From Pseudomonadota bacterium (GTDB lineage: Bacteria; Pseudomonadota; Gammaproteobacteria; Xanthomonadales; Ahniellaceae), in the NCBI GenBank assembly GCA_022843465.1, contig JALHNO010000004.1, positions 62,001-126,000 of the forward strand: a stretch of 64,000 nt of DNA. The letters are read 5' to 3'. A model generated the notes under the pieces. The model was not told where the DNA came from. It did no database searches and saw only the letters and a program-made list of their open reading frames with translations. Shown here in pieces: positions 28,094 through 36,851 of the stretch. The position numbers and the translations under genes were made by a program. Numbering within the stretch: the first letter of the stretch is position 1; each line of letters starts with the position of its first letter.

Positions 28094-28912
28094 CTATTGG
28101 CCGGCCGGGGGCGATGCGATCAGTGCAGCGCGAATCTCGCCGAGCTTGGCCTTGACGCGTTCCGCATGGTGCTCGCCCATGCGGATCAGCAGCCGGTGTC
28201 CGATCGACTGCGATTGCAGTTCCGGATCGGCGTAGTCCCAGGTCGAACGTGGCTTGACCAGGGCGATCGGTGGCTCGGCGTTGCGGGCCAGCAGCATATG
28301 ATCGATGACATCGATCAGGCGGTCGTTGAAATAGGCGTCGGGATCACCGAGCTGGCGATAGGCCTGCTGGAACAGCGGATAATTGCGTCGGTAGGCGGCG
28401 ACTACGGCCGCTGTATCGGCGGCGACAAAGGCTTCTACATAGGGATCGTAGCGCGCCGCATTGCCTGTGCCGATATAGATTTCATCGCCATTGACGTCCA
28501 CGATGAAAATGCCGGGTACCGGCTTTACCGGCATGGCATGTGCGTTGAGCTTGTCGCGCGGGAGATTGTCGACGGTGGCGACGATCCGCGGGATGATGAA
28601 CTCGGGTCTCAGCAAGGCCGCTACCGCAGGTGCGCTGTAAAGCGTCAACAGGCTTTCCAGCGCAAGTGGGTCGCTTTCTTCGATGGCCGGCAGGACCGGG
28701 GCGGCCGTTTCCTCATCGGCGCTGACGATGGGCGCCACCGGATAACGAATCGCGGGCACTTCGGGCGCCCTGGTTGCCGGTGGCAGACTGGGCTGACTGA
28801 GCATGCCTGCCGGCTCAGGTACACGGTTCAAGTACCAATAGCCAGCGGCACCGGCAATCAAGAGACCAGATACCGCAGCGGCGTACTTGATCCAGGGAGC
28901 GGGAGTTGCCAT
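28094..28912 (-). CDS. DUF3014 domain membrane-anchored protein
   Basis: The 272-residue protein has a single N-terminal membrane anchor (about residues 9-27, IKYAAAVSGLLIAGAAGYWYL) and a Pro/Ala-rich linker. A DUF3014-type domain follows from about residue 80: LPAIEESDPLALESLL, IVATVDNLPRDKL, NYPLFQQAYRQLGDPDAYFNDRLIDVIDHML and HRLLIRMGEHHAERVKAKLGEIR. The molecular function of DUF3014 is unknown. It stands alone, about 180 bp from the sigma-factor gene on the same strand. Confidence 0.85.
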   Translation of the reverse strand: MATPAPWIKYAAAVSGLLIAGAAGYWYLNRVPEPAGMLSQPSLPPATRAPEVPAIRYPVAPIVSADEETAAPVLPAIEESDPLALESLLTLYSAPAVAALLRPEFIIPRIVATVDNLPRDKLNAHAMPVKPVPGIFIVDVNGDEIYIGTGNAARYDPYVEAFVAADTAAVVAAYRRNYPLFQQAYRQLGDPDAYFNDRLIDVIDHMLLARNAEPPIALVKPRSTWDYADPELQSQSIGHRLLIRMGEHHAERVKAKLGEIRAALIASPPAGQ

Positions 28913-29015
28913 GGGCGTGACCTCGTGCAGGAGAGAACACAGTTGCGACCATGGGCGTGCGAGATCGTTCCCGATCGTGACGGGCTCACCGGCTCGTGTT
29001 CACATTCACCCTGAC

Positions 29016-29261
29016 TCAGTGCCGGATATCGAATCCCGGACTCTCGTTCAGGCTGCCATCGAGTTCCAGCACGGCAAACTTGGCCCGGCCGCCGTCGAAC
29101 ACCACGGCAATCGGGTCCTGGAACAGCTTGTGGCGGATGAACTTCAACTCCCAGCCGAAGTGCTCAAGGCTGGATAGCGTCGTCAATTGATTGTCATTGA
29201 GCTCGCGCTTGAGCCTGCCCTGATGGGCACTGGCGAGCTTTCGGCGTTCGGCTTCGGTCAT
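29016..29261 (-). CDS. Small conserved hypothetical protein
   Basis: The 81-residue soluble protein has a basic, helical N-terminus (MTEAERRKLASAHQGRLKRELN) and a C-terminal half with a beta pattern (WELKFIRHKLFQDPIAVVFD, KFAVLELDGSLNESPGFDIR). I recall similar short proteins from Pseudomonas and Xanthomonadales but no assigned function. The ATG chosen removes an N-terminal extension of low coding quality. No operon partner is evident. Confidence 0.65.
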   Translation of the reverse strand: MTEAERRKLASAHQGRLKRELNDNQLTTLSSLEHFGWELKFIRHKLFQDPIAVVFDGGRAKFAVLELDGSLNESPGFDIRH

Positions 29262-29432
29262 CACCAACTCCCCGGTTTCGATGCCGGGCCACGGCGCGAG
29301 CACACGCGGCCTCGTGGTCTGGCATCGCCTTTGTCCAGCGCCCATGGGCGCCCCCTGTTTCTACCGCACTACCGAACCGCAATGGCGCACTCACTCAGCG
29401 TCGTGGCGATGCGCCCCAGCGCCGTTACCCGC

Positions 29433-29531
29433 TTACTTCGGCTTCTTGGCCTGCTTCTCGGCGCGCTTTTCCTTGAGACTCTTCGCGGGCGCCTTCTTGG
29501 TGTCCTTCTTGCGGTCCATACCCTTGCTCAT
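29433..29531 (-). CDS. Very small basic protein (32 residues)
   Basis: This 32-codon reading frame encodes MSKGMDRKKDTKKAP followed by AKSLKEKRAEKQAKKPK, with 14 Lys or Arg residues and only one turn-prone segment. A strong AAGGAGA ribosome site lies 7 bp before the ATG, which argues for real translation. Very similar basic micro-proteins occur across Pseudomonas and Xanthomonadales, from memory rather than a search. Its charge suggests nucleic acid or ribosome contact, which is speculation. It lies just downstream of the flavoprotein gene on the same strand. Confidence 0.7.
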   Translation of the reverse strand: MSKGMDRKKDTKKAPAKSLKEKRAEKQAKKPK

Positions 29532-29580
29532 CGTGCTCTCCTTGATCGTGGCGGGCACAGTGTGCCATGCCGCAAGCGCT

Positions 29581-30834
29581 TTAGGAACGGGTCGGCACGC
29601 CAGCTTTTTGCGCCAGCCAGGCAGCCGCGCCGTCGCCGGCCACACGACCGGAGGCAAAGCAGGCGGTCAGCAGATAGCCACCGGTCGGTGCCTCCCAATC
29701 GAGCATCTCGCCGGCACAGAATACGCCAGGCAGTTGCCGCAGCATCAGGCGATCATCAAGGGCATCAAGGCGGACGCCACCGGCACTGCTGATGGCTTCG
29801 TCGAGCGGCCGCGGCCGCAGCAGTCGCAGCGGCAGGTGCTTGATGGCCTGGGCCAGTTGCGCCGGTTCCGCGACCAGTTGCCGGCCCAGTACCTCGAACA
29901 GCAACCCTGCCTTGACGCCGTCGATACCCACGCTGCGGCGCAGAAATTCTGACTGGCTGCGGCTGCCGCGTGGCCTGGTCAGCGCCAGCGCCAGCTGTTC
30001 GACGCTGCGACCCGGATGCAGATCAAGATGGATCAGGACACTTCCAGAGTCTTCGATGCAGTCGCGCAGTTGCGCAGCGTGGGCATACACCAGGCTGCCC
30101 TCAAGGCCGTGCTCAGTGACGACCAGCTCCCCCTGCGTGCCCTGGCTGCCGGGCTCGGGAGCCAGGGCGAGTCGTACCGGCTTGATGGCGGCACCAGCGT
30201 GACGGCTACGGAAATGTGCACTCCAGTCGATATCGAAACCGCAATTGGCGGGGCGCAGCGGCGCGCAGGCAACGCCCTGCGCGCGCAGCCAGTCCAGCCA
30301 TTGGCCATCGGACCCCAGGCGTGCCCAGCTGCCGCCGCCCAGGGCAAGAATCGTTGCCTCGGCCCCAACGTCGAACTCTGTACCCGCGTGCTCGAAGCGG
30401 AGTGCGCCGTCGGCACTGAACCCGAGCCAGCGATGCCGGAGCAGGATCTTGACTCCCTGTGCCCTGAGTCGCCGCAGCCAATGGCGGAGCAGGGGCGCTG
30501 CCTTCATGTCGGTCGGAAACACCCGTCCCGAGCTGCCAACGAAGGTCTCGATGTCGAGACCGGCTGCCCAGGCGCGGACGGCGTCGCCATCGAATCTGTC
30601 GAGCCAGCTGGCAAGCCGCCCACTGGTCTCACCGTAACGGGCGAGGAACTGCGGCCGCGCCTCCGAGTGCGTCAGATTGAGCCCACCGACGCCGGCGATG
30701 AGCAGCTTGCGGGCGACCGAGGGCATCGCGTCATAGACCCGCACCGGATGACCGAGCTCAGCCAGGCGCTCGGCCGCCATCAGTCCAGCCGGGCCGGCTC
30801 CGATCACAATGACATGGGCGTTCAGCGACGACAT
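29581..30834 (-). CDS. BaiN/HI0933-like flavoprotein (TIGR03862-type)
   Basis: The 417-residue FAD-dependent protein has an N-terminal dinucleotide motif VIVIGAGPAGLMAAERLAELGHPVRVYDA, then ARKLLIAGVGGLNLTHSE (family-specific), SGRVFPTDMKAAPLLRHWLRRL and a late VFCAGEMLDWEAPTGGYLLTACFASG that closes the FAD site. Members are annotated as NAD(P)/FAD-dependent oxidoreductases; the substrate is unknown in most bacteria. The ATG gives the GxGxxG right after the N-terminus. The 32-residue basic protein is encoded immediately downstream. Confidence 0.9.
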   Translation of the reverse strand: MSSLNAHVIVIGAGPAGLMAAERLAELGHPVRVYDAMPSVARKLLIAGVGGLNLTHSEARPQFLARYGETSGRLASWLDRFDGDAVRAWAAGLDIETFVGSSGRVFPTDMKAAPLLRHWLRRLRAQGVKILLRHRWLGFSADGALRFEHAGTEFDVGAEATILALGGGSWARLGSDGQWLDWLRAQGVACAPLRPANCGFDIDWSAHFRSRHAGAAIKPVRLALAPEPGSQGTQGELVVTEHGLEGSLVYAHAAQLRDCIEDSGSVLIHLDLHPGRSVEQLALALTRPRGSRSQSEFLRRSVGIDGVKAGLLFEVLGRQLVAEPAQLAQAIKHLPLRLLRPRPLDEAISSAGGVRLDALDDRLMLRQLPGVFCAGEMLDWEAPTGGYLLTACFASGRVAGDGAAAWLAQKAGVPTRS

Positions 30835-31026
30835 GGGCGGTCAACTTCCGTTCACGGCCGGCCAGCTTATCGGGCTTGTGTGCCGGGCGACGCCACCAGC
30901 AGCGCCGACCCGGGCACCTTAGCCGGTCCGCAGACGGCTGAATACGTGGGCCAGGTGCCAGTCCGTGGCATCGTCGAACCGGTCTGGCACGGCAGCAACG
31001 GCGTCGGGCGTGGCAGCGCCGGGACC

Positions 31027-32688
31027 ATGCGGGCCGCTATGCTGTTGTCATGGCTGCCCCATCCGGCGGCATTCGGAGTGCTGGTGGAGCACATTGCAGA
31101 GCTGCGCGCGCGTCGTGATCTGAAGCGGACCAAGTTCTATCTCGACGCGAACAACCTGGCTGCCGCACTTGCCGTCGCCGAGTCCTGCGTGGCGCGCTTT
31201 CCTCGCTTGCCGGAGGCCCGTTACTGGTTCGCGATGGCCCTGCTTGCCGGCGGCAGATATCGCGAGGCGATCGCCCAGCTGGAGGAAGCCTCACGACTGG
31301 ACCCGGCGCGGCCGGGCTACTTTGCCGCCTTGGCGCGGGCGCAGATGGGCTGCGGTGACCACCATCTTGCGATGGCCTCCGCCATGCGTGCGGTCGCGCT
31401 CAACCCGGTCAAGATCCCGTTGCTGGAGGCGCTTGCCCGTATCCTGCAACGCGGCGGCGAATACGAGCAGGCCCTGCTCCTGCTGGATCAGGCCCTGCTC
31501 AGTGAGCCGTCTGCGCCCGAGCTGCTGCTGTCGCGCGCCTTCGTCCTGCGTGCGCAGGGTCGTTTGCCGGAGGCCGAGGCGGGCTTCGAGAAGGTGCTCG
31601 CGGTGGCCCCGGAGAACGCGCGTGCGCATTGGGGGCTGGCCCAGGTTTCATCGCTGGGCCCGAACCATAATCATCTGGCACGCATTGAAGCGCGCGCCTC
31701 GCAACTGGATGACTCCACGCTCGATCGGGTCTGGCTCGACTACGCCCGCTATCTTGAACTCGAAGCGCTCGGCCGTGATCAGGAAGCGATTGCGGCACTG
31801 CTGCGTGGCGCTGGCCAGTATCGTCGCAGCCTGGCGCTGGATGCCGAAGCCAATGCGCGCATCTTCAGCCGCATGCGCGGCTGGCAGCAGGTGTGGGAAC
31901 GGCAGACCGACAAGGTGCACGCCGCGGCCGCAGCGGATGCGGCGCCAACGCCCATTTTCATCATCGGGATGCCTCGTGCCGGCGGTACGCTGATCGAACG
32001 CATGCTCGGCAATCACCCGGACGTGCGCCACGGCGGCGAACGTCATGATTTCGCCTGGTGCGTCAAGCAGGATCTGGCGATCCAGCGCGAAGATTTTCTC
32101 GATGAGGAACTGGCCGGGCGACTCGGCGAACTTGATTGGGCTGCGCTGGCCCGCCGCTACCGGCAGCGCTTGACCGAGCAGTTTGGTCCCGGCGGCTTTG
32201 TCACCGAGAAGCTTCCTGCCAACTACATCTATGCCGGTGTGATCGCGCGGGCTCTGCCCGAGGCGCGCATCGTGCACATTGTGCGCGATCCGCTGGACAA
32301 TTGCTTCTCGTTGTTCCGCCAGATGTATTCGGGCGTGAATCCGTTCTCGTTCGACCAGGTCGAGCTGGCGCGGCACTACGTTGCCTACGAGGAGTGGATG
32401 CGTCATCTCGCCACGGGTCTGCCGGATCGCATGCTCAATGTACGCTACGAGCAACTGGTCGCGATGCCGGCCCTGGTTGGCCGCGCGATCTACCGCTTCT
32501 GCGGCCTGCAATGGAGTGACCAGTTCGCCGACCCGAGCCGCAACCTGCGGCCGGTCGCCGTACCGGGTTCGGTGCGTGTCGACGAGCCGCTGCATGCCCG
32601 ATTCGTCGGGCGCTGGCGTCGCTACGAGGACGCCCTTCAGGACATGCAGCGGGTACTGGCGGGGGCGGGTCTGGTCCGTTCGAACTGA
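31027..32688 (+). CDS. TPR-repeat sulfotransferase
   Basis: The 553-residue protein has four to five TPR repeats at about residues 35-230 (for example YWFAMALLAGGRYREAIAQLEEA and FVLRAQGRLPEAEAGFEKVL). A sulfotransferase domain follows from about residue 305: the 5'-phosphosulfate loop reads IIGMPRAGGTLIERML and the 3'-phosphate region HIVRDPLDNCFSLFRQMYS. It should transfer sulfate from PAPS to a carbohydrate, lipid or tyrosine; no PAPS-synthesis genes are nearby. No transmembrane region is obvious. The start is uncertain by a few codons (31027 or 31039). The GGDEF-EAL gene follows after 48 bp. Confidence 0.88.
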   Translation: MRAAMLLSWLPHPAAFGVLVEHIAELRARRDLKRTKFYLDANNLAAALAVAESCVARFPRLPEARYWFAMALLAGGRYREAIAQLEEASRLDPARPGYFAALARAQMGCGDHHLAMASAMRAVALNPVKIPLLEALARILQRGGEYEQALLLLDQALLSEPSAPELLLSRAFVLRAQGRLPEAEAGFEKVLAVAPENARAHWGLAQVSSLGPNHNHLARIEARASQLDDSTLDRVWLDYARYLELEALGRDQEAIAALLRGAGQYRRSLALDAEANARIFSRMRGWQQVWERQTDKVHAAAAADAAPTPIFIIGMPRAGGTLIERMLGNHPDVRHGGERHDFAWCVKQDLAIQREDFLDEELAGRLGELDWAALARRYRQRLTEQFGPGGFVTEKLPANYIYAGVIARALPEARIVHIVRDPLDNCFSLFRQMYSGVNPFSFDQVELARHYVAYEEWMRHLATGLPDRMLNVRYEQLVAMPALVGRAIYRFCGLQWSDQFADPSRNLRPVAVPGSVRVDEPLHARFVGRWRRYEDALQDMQRVLAGAGLVRSN

Positions 32689-32736
32689 GAACCTGGACCC
32701 TGCCAGACGGTGGCGCGGCACTGATAGACTGGCCCG

Positions 32737-34707
32737 ATGAGCGCACCCGCTGAGCCCTCCCGCATCGACGAATGGCCACGATTCACGCCCGAACAGGCGC
32801 AGCATACGCTGCATGCCTGGATGACGATGGCCGAACTGACGGCGACATCCGCGCATGCGCTGGACCTTTACGATTACCTCAACAAGCGCTTTGCATCCGG
32901 CTTGCAGAGCGACGGCTGGGTGGTCGCCTTGTTCAACGCCGGGCGCGACGATCTGTCGTTCCCGCACAGCGGAGGCGACCAGGCCCTGCCCGCGCAGAGG
33001 GTGACACGTGCGCTGATGAAGCCCTTCACCGAACGGCTTGCCCGAGCCGCGGGTCTGATCCTGTTGCAGCAATCCGACATCGCCGAAATGATTCCAGCGT
33101 CGGGTCGCGATGCGCCTGCGGCGGCGATACCCCATGGGGCCTATCTGGTTCCGATCCGGGACGAGTCAGGTCAGATCGGCATGATGGTGGTCTGGGGTTT
33201 TCGGCAACCGCTGGCGATGCGCAGCGAGGATCCGCTGCTGCTGCGCTATGCCGCACATCAGGTTTCCATCGTGGTGGCGCGAAAGCGCACGCAGGATACC
33301 CTGAAGTCGATCAGCGCCGAGCTCGATCGCCGGGTCAACGAACGTACACGCATGCTTGCCGATGCCAACTCCGAGTTGCGGCGGCAAGCCGAAGAGCGCG
33401 AACACATCGAGAACAAGCTCAAGCACGATGCCCTCCACGATGCCCTGACCGGTCTGCCCAATCGAGTGCTGATGCGGGATCGCCTGGAGCATGCGCTGGC
33501 ACGGTTCCGCCGTGATGAAAGCCAGACCTTTGCCGTGCTCTACCTGGATCTGGATCGCTTCAAGGTGATCAACGACAGCATGGGTCATGCGGTCGGCGAT
33601 TCCCTGCTCATCGAAGCGGCGCGACGAGTGCAGTCAGCCCTGCGTGAGGTCGATACGATTGCGCGGCTGGGTGGCGACGAGTTCGCTGTGCTGCTGCCCG
33701 GCGTGCACAACCTTCAGGACGTCGGCATCGTGGCCAATCGCCTTATCCATGCCATGAACCAGCCGGTTCACGTCGATGGCAAGGAACTGTTTACCTCCAC
33801 CAGTGTCGGTGTCGCCTTCAGTCACATGCGCTACAAGACGCCCGACGAACTGCTGCGCGACGCCGATGCGGCGATGTATCTGGCCAAGTCGCGCGGGCGC
33901 AAGCGCTATGAGGTGTTCGACGAAACCCTGCATGAGAAGGCCCTGCGCCTGCTTGATCTCGAGAGTGATCTGCGCCGTGCCGTTGGTCAGGGCGAGTTTG
34001 TGCCGTTCTATCAGGCCATTGTGGACCTTCGCGATGGCAGTGTGCAGGGTTATGAGGCCCTGTTGCGCTGGCGCCATCCACAGCGCGGCTGGATGAGTCC
34101 GGGCGAGTTTCTTGATGTGGCCCAGGAGATCGGAGTCGCCGAGCAGATCGACATGGAGATCTACGAACGCGTCTGTGGTGATCTGATCGGATTTCCGGAT
34201 GACATCTACGTCAGTGTCAATCTCTCGCCGCGGCATTTTCGCGATCGCGACCTGCCGATCCGCCTGATCGAAATGATTGATCGGCATGGCCTCGCCACCG
34301 AGCGTCTGCGCCTGGAAGTCACCGAGGGCTCTTTGCTCGACAATCCTGCCGAGGCGCGCGCCATGCTCGAGGAATTGCGGCGCTCAGGCCTGGTGGCCCT
34401 GCTCGACGATTTCGGTACCGGCTATTCGTCGCTGAGCTATCTGCACCAGTTTCCGATGCATGCGCTGAAGATCGACCGTTCGTTTGTCACCGGTCTGACC
34501 GGCACCGGGGAGAATTCCCAGGCCGTGGTCGAGGCGGTGCTGTCGTTGGCGCAGACGCTTGGCGTCGAGGTCATCGCCGAGGGAATCGAAACCGCCGAGC
34601 AGCGCGATGTCCTGCTGACCCTGGGCTGCACCCAGGGGCAGGGGTTTCTTTTCAGCAAGCCGCGTCAGGTCGAGGCGGCCCTGTTTGATCTGATGATGCG
34701 TCCGTAG
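32737..34707 (+). CDS. GAF-like-GGDEF-EAL cyclic-di-GMP protein
   Basis: The 656-residue protein has an N-terminal GAF-like sensory region (about residues 1-190), a coiled linker, a GGDEF domain (about 230-395) and an EAL domain (about 405-650). Unlike the protein at 14.8-17.5 kb, all hallmarks are intact. GGDEF is preceded by an I-site RxxD (REVD) five residues upstream, so product inhibition is likely. The EAL half has YEALLRW, NLSPRHF, DDFGTGYSSL and LKIDRSFV. Both synthesis and hydrolysis are possible. It follows the sulfotransferase gene after a 48-bp gap. Confidence 0.94.
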   Translation: MSAPAEPSRIDEWPRFTPEQAQHTLHAWMTMAELTATSAHALDLYDYLNKRFASGLQSDGWVVALFNAGRDDLSFPHSGGDQALPAQRVTRALMKPFTERLARAAGLILLQQSDIAEMIPASGRDAPAAAIPHGAYLVPIRDESGQIGMMVVWGFRQPLAMRSEDPLLLRYAAHQVSIVVARKRTQDTLKSISAELDRRVNERTRMLADANSELRRQAEEREHIENKLKHDALHDALTGLPNRVLMRDRLEHALARFRRDESQTFAVLYLDLDRFKVINDSMGHAVGDSLLIEAARRVQSALREVDTIARLGGDEFAVLLPGVHNLQDVGIVANRLIHAMNQPVHVDGKELFTSTSVGVAFSHMRYKTPDELLRDADAAMYLAKSRGRKRYEVFDETLHEKALRLLDLESDLRRAVGQGEFVPFYQAIVDLRDGSVQGYEALLRWRHPQRGWMSPGEFLDVAQEIGVAEQIDMEIYERVCGDLIGFPDDIYVSVNLSPRHFRDRDLPIRLIEMIDRHGLATERLRLEVTEGSLLDNPAEARAMLEELRRSGLVALLDDFGTGYSSLSYLHQFPMHALKIDRSFVTGLTGTGENSQAVVEAVLSLAQTLGVEVIAEGIETAEQRDVLLTLGCTQGQGFLFSKPRQVEAALFDLMMRP

Positions 34708-34758
34708 CCGGAGCAGAGCCGCGGCAGCGGGAAATGCTCCGCGTGCCACGCGCAGGCA

Positions 34759-35505
34759 TCAGAAGCTGATGAAGCCACCACCGTTGACCGGCAGGTTCAC
34801 GCCCGTGATGAAACCGGCATCATCGGCGCTCAGAAAATCGACGGCCCTGGCGATCTCGAACGGCTCCCCGATTCGCCCGACCGGGATCTGGCTGATGATC
34901 TGGTCGCGGATCCCTTCCGGGATCGTCTCCACCATCGCGGTCCGGCAGTAGCCGGGAGAGATGCTGTTCACGGTGACACCCTTGCGCGCCACTTCGCGGG
35001 CCATCGCCATGGTGAATCCGTGCAGGCCGGCCTTGGAGGCGGAATAGTTGGTCTGACCGAACTGGCCGGTCTGTCCGTTGATCGACGAGATGTTGACCAC
35101 GCGGCCAAAGCCACGCTCGCACATGCTGTCGACGACCTGTCGGCACATGTTGAACACGCCATCGAGATTGACATGCAGCACGTCATGCCACTGTTGCGGC
35201 GTCATCTTGCGCAGACTGATATCGCGGGTGATGCCAGCGGCATTGACCAGAATATCCACCGCGCCATGGCGTTGCTGCAGCGAGTTGATCAGGCGTTGAC
35301 AGTCCTCGAAGTCGGCAACGTTTACCGCGGCAAATTCGATCTGGTCGCCGTAGCAGGCAACCTGATCGCGAAACCCGGCGATGCGTTCCTCGCGATTGCC
35401 GAGGTCGGCTGCGATGACCTTGCGTCCGGCATCTGCCAGCCGGGTGCAGATGGCGCTGCCCAGCCCGCCGATTCCGCCGGTTACTACTGCGATTCGTTGT
35501 GTCAT
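34759..35505 (-). CDS. phaB: Acetoacetyl-CoA reductase (PhaB-type SDR), copy 1
   Basis: The 248-residue NADPH-dependent short-chain dehydrogenase reduces acetoacetyl-CoA to (R)-3-hydroxybutyryl-CoA. It has the dinucleotide motif TGGIGGLGSAI, NAAG, the Ser-Tyr-Lys triad (ISSINGQTGQFGQTNYSASKAG) and the C-terminal NLPVNGG. The SSINGQ-GQ-GQ-NY stretch is a PhaB hallmark. phaR lies 143 bp upstream on the same strand. A second PhaB-like gene sits at 41.4-42.1 kb; the two are clearly different sequences. No PHA synthase is in the window. Confidence 0.88.
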   Translation of the reverse strand: MTQRIAVVTGGIGGLGSAICTRLADAGRKVIAADLGNREERIAGFRDQVACYGDQIEFAAVNVADFEDCQRLINSLQQRHGAVDILVNAAGITRDISLRKMTPQQWHDVLHVNLDGVFNMCRQVVDSMCERGFGRVVNISSINGQTGQFGQTNYSASKAGLHGFTMAMAREVARKGVTVNSISPGYCRTAMVETIPEGIRDQIISQIPVGRIGEPFEIARAVDFLSADDAGFITGVNLPVNGGGFISF

Positions 35506-35648
35506 GGTCGTCCGTCTGCTGGAGCATGCGGGTCAGCCCGGCGGGCGCCGCAAAGCGGGCGATGATATCCGAGCCGAGGCGGCTCTGGGTGTCCAGGCGG
35601 GCAGCGGTTTCAGCGGTGGGTGCGCTGATGCTGGCCCAGGTGATCCGC

Positions 35649-36122
35649 TCAGCGCTTCTTGTCCCCGGGTTCGCCGGGTTTGGGCTGCGGATTGAGCACG
35701 CTGGCCTGCATCGTCTTCCACAATTCCATGTTGCGCTCGGTCATCTCGTTGAGCACCGTCCACGGCGTCTGCCCGAGCACATTGTTCATCTGGTTGCGGA
35801 AGGTCTGCTGCTGCTCGACAAAGGCCTGCAGGCTGCGCTCCAGATACGAGCCCATGAAGCCCTGCAGTGAATCACCGTAAAAGCGGATCAATTGCGAAAG
35901 CAGCTGCGTCGTGAACAGCGGCGAGCCACGTTCCTCATGATCGGAAATGATCTGCAGCAGCACGCTGCGGGTGAGGTCTTCACCGGACTTGGCGTCGCGG
36001 ACCTCAAAACTCTCTCCATCGACGACCAACTGACGGACTTCATCGATCGTGATGTAACTCGAGATCTCGGTGTCGTACAGACGCCGATTCGGATACTTCT
36101 TGATGATTCGGAGTTTGCTCAT
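35649..36122 (-). CDS. phaR: Polyhydroxyalkanoate synthesis repressor PhaR
   Basis: PhaR represses phasin and PHA genes and is released when it binds PHB granules. The 157-residue protein has the DNA-binding N-domain starting LRIIKKYPNRRLYDTEISSYITIDEVRQLV and the PHB-accumulation domains with FYGDSLQGFMGSYLERSLQAF. It lies upstream of phaB on the same strand, as in many PHA loci. Function by family is well supported. Confidence 0.93.
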   Translation of the reverse strand: MSKLRIIKKYPNRRLYDTEISSYITIDEVRQLVVDGESFEVRDAKSGEDLTRSVLLQIISDHEERGSPLFTTQLLSQLIRFYGDSLQGFMGSYLERSLQAFVEQQQTFRNQMNNVLGQTPWTVLNEMTERNMELWKTMQASVLNPQPKPGEPGDKKR

Positions 36123-36226
36123 GTTCCGAACCTAGCAGAGCCGGCACTTCGGTTCCACTGGGTGGGGCAAGATTTCCGCCCTCGCAGCGTTGCGCAGGCA
36201 ACCCGGATCGTATGCTCGCGGCACAC

Positions 36227-36847
36227 TCAGGGTGGCGCTGGCAAAGCGCCGCCATCAATGGCGGCCAGCCGTCTGGCCTTGACCAGGCGCGCGGACCAGT
36301 ACGGACTGTCGAGGCGCTCCACGCGCACCTTGCCGCCGCTGCTTGGCGCGTGCACGAACTGGTCGTCGCCGACGTACATGCCGACATGGGTAATGCTACG
36401 CGCCCGGTTGATGCGAAAAAACACCAGGTCGCCAATTTGCAATTGTTCGCGACTGACATCCTCTGCTGGTACCCGGCTGAGCGACAGCGAGGAGCGCGGC
36501 AGTTGTTCGGCGCGGTCGTGATAGATCCAGCGGATCAGGCCACTGCAATCGAACCCGGACTCCGGTGTATTGCCGCCATAACGGTATCGGACGCCGAGCG
36601 CCGACAGCGCCCGATCCCGCCGCGCCAGGGCGTCCGCGTACTCGGGCGCCAGCGCTGCGAATGGGGGTGCCGGTGGCTCGTTGGGAACCAGTGGCTCGGC
36701 AGCCGGCGGAACCGACTCCGCCAGCGGGACGGGCACTGAGCTCGGCGGCAGGTCGGCGCGGGGCAATGACGCACAACCGGCGCCGATAACGCCGGCCGAC
36801 AGTAGTCCAGCCCTGCATAGGGAATACAGGAAGTGCGGGCGCGACAT
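36227..36847 (-). CDS. NlpC/P60 family cell-wall hydrolase lipoprotein
   Basis: The 206-residue secreted protein has a signal ending GVIGAGC, with a lipobox Cys near residue 25. A Pro-rich linker precedes the C40 peptidase domain: catalytic Cys in GFDCSGLIRW, His in SITHVGMYVGDDQF and a third residue in FVHAPSSGG. It probably cleaves peptide cross-links of peptidoglycan. The ATG at 36847 begins 4 bp after the stop of the upstream cyclophilin gene and belongs to the same minus-strand run. Confidence 0.88.
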   Translation of the reverse strand: MSRPHFLYSLCRAGLLSAGVIGAGCASLPRADLPPSSVPVPLAESVPPAAEPLVPNEPPAPPFAALAPEYADALARRDRALSALGVRYRYGGNTPESGFDCSGLIRWIYHDRAEQLPRSSLSLSRVPAEDVSREQLQIGDLVFFRINRARSITHVGMYVGDDQFVHAPSSGGKVRVERLDSPYWSARLVKARRLAAIDGGALPAPP

Positions 36848-36851
36848 CGAG

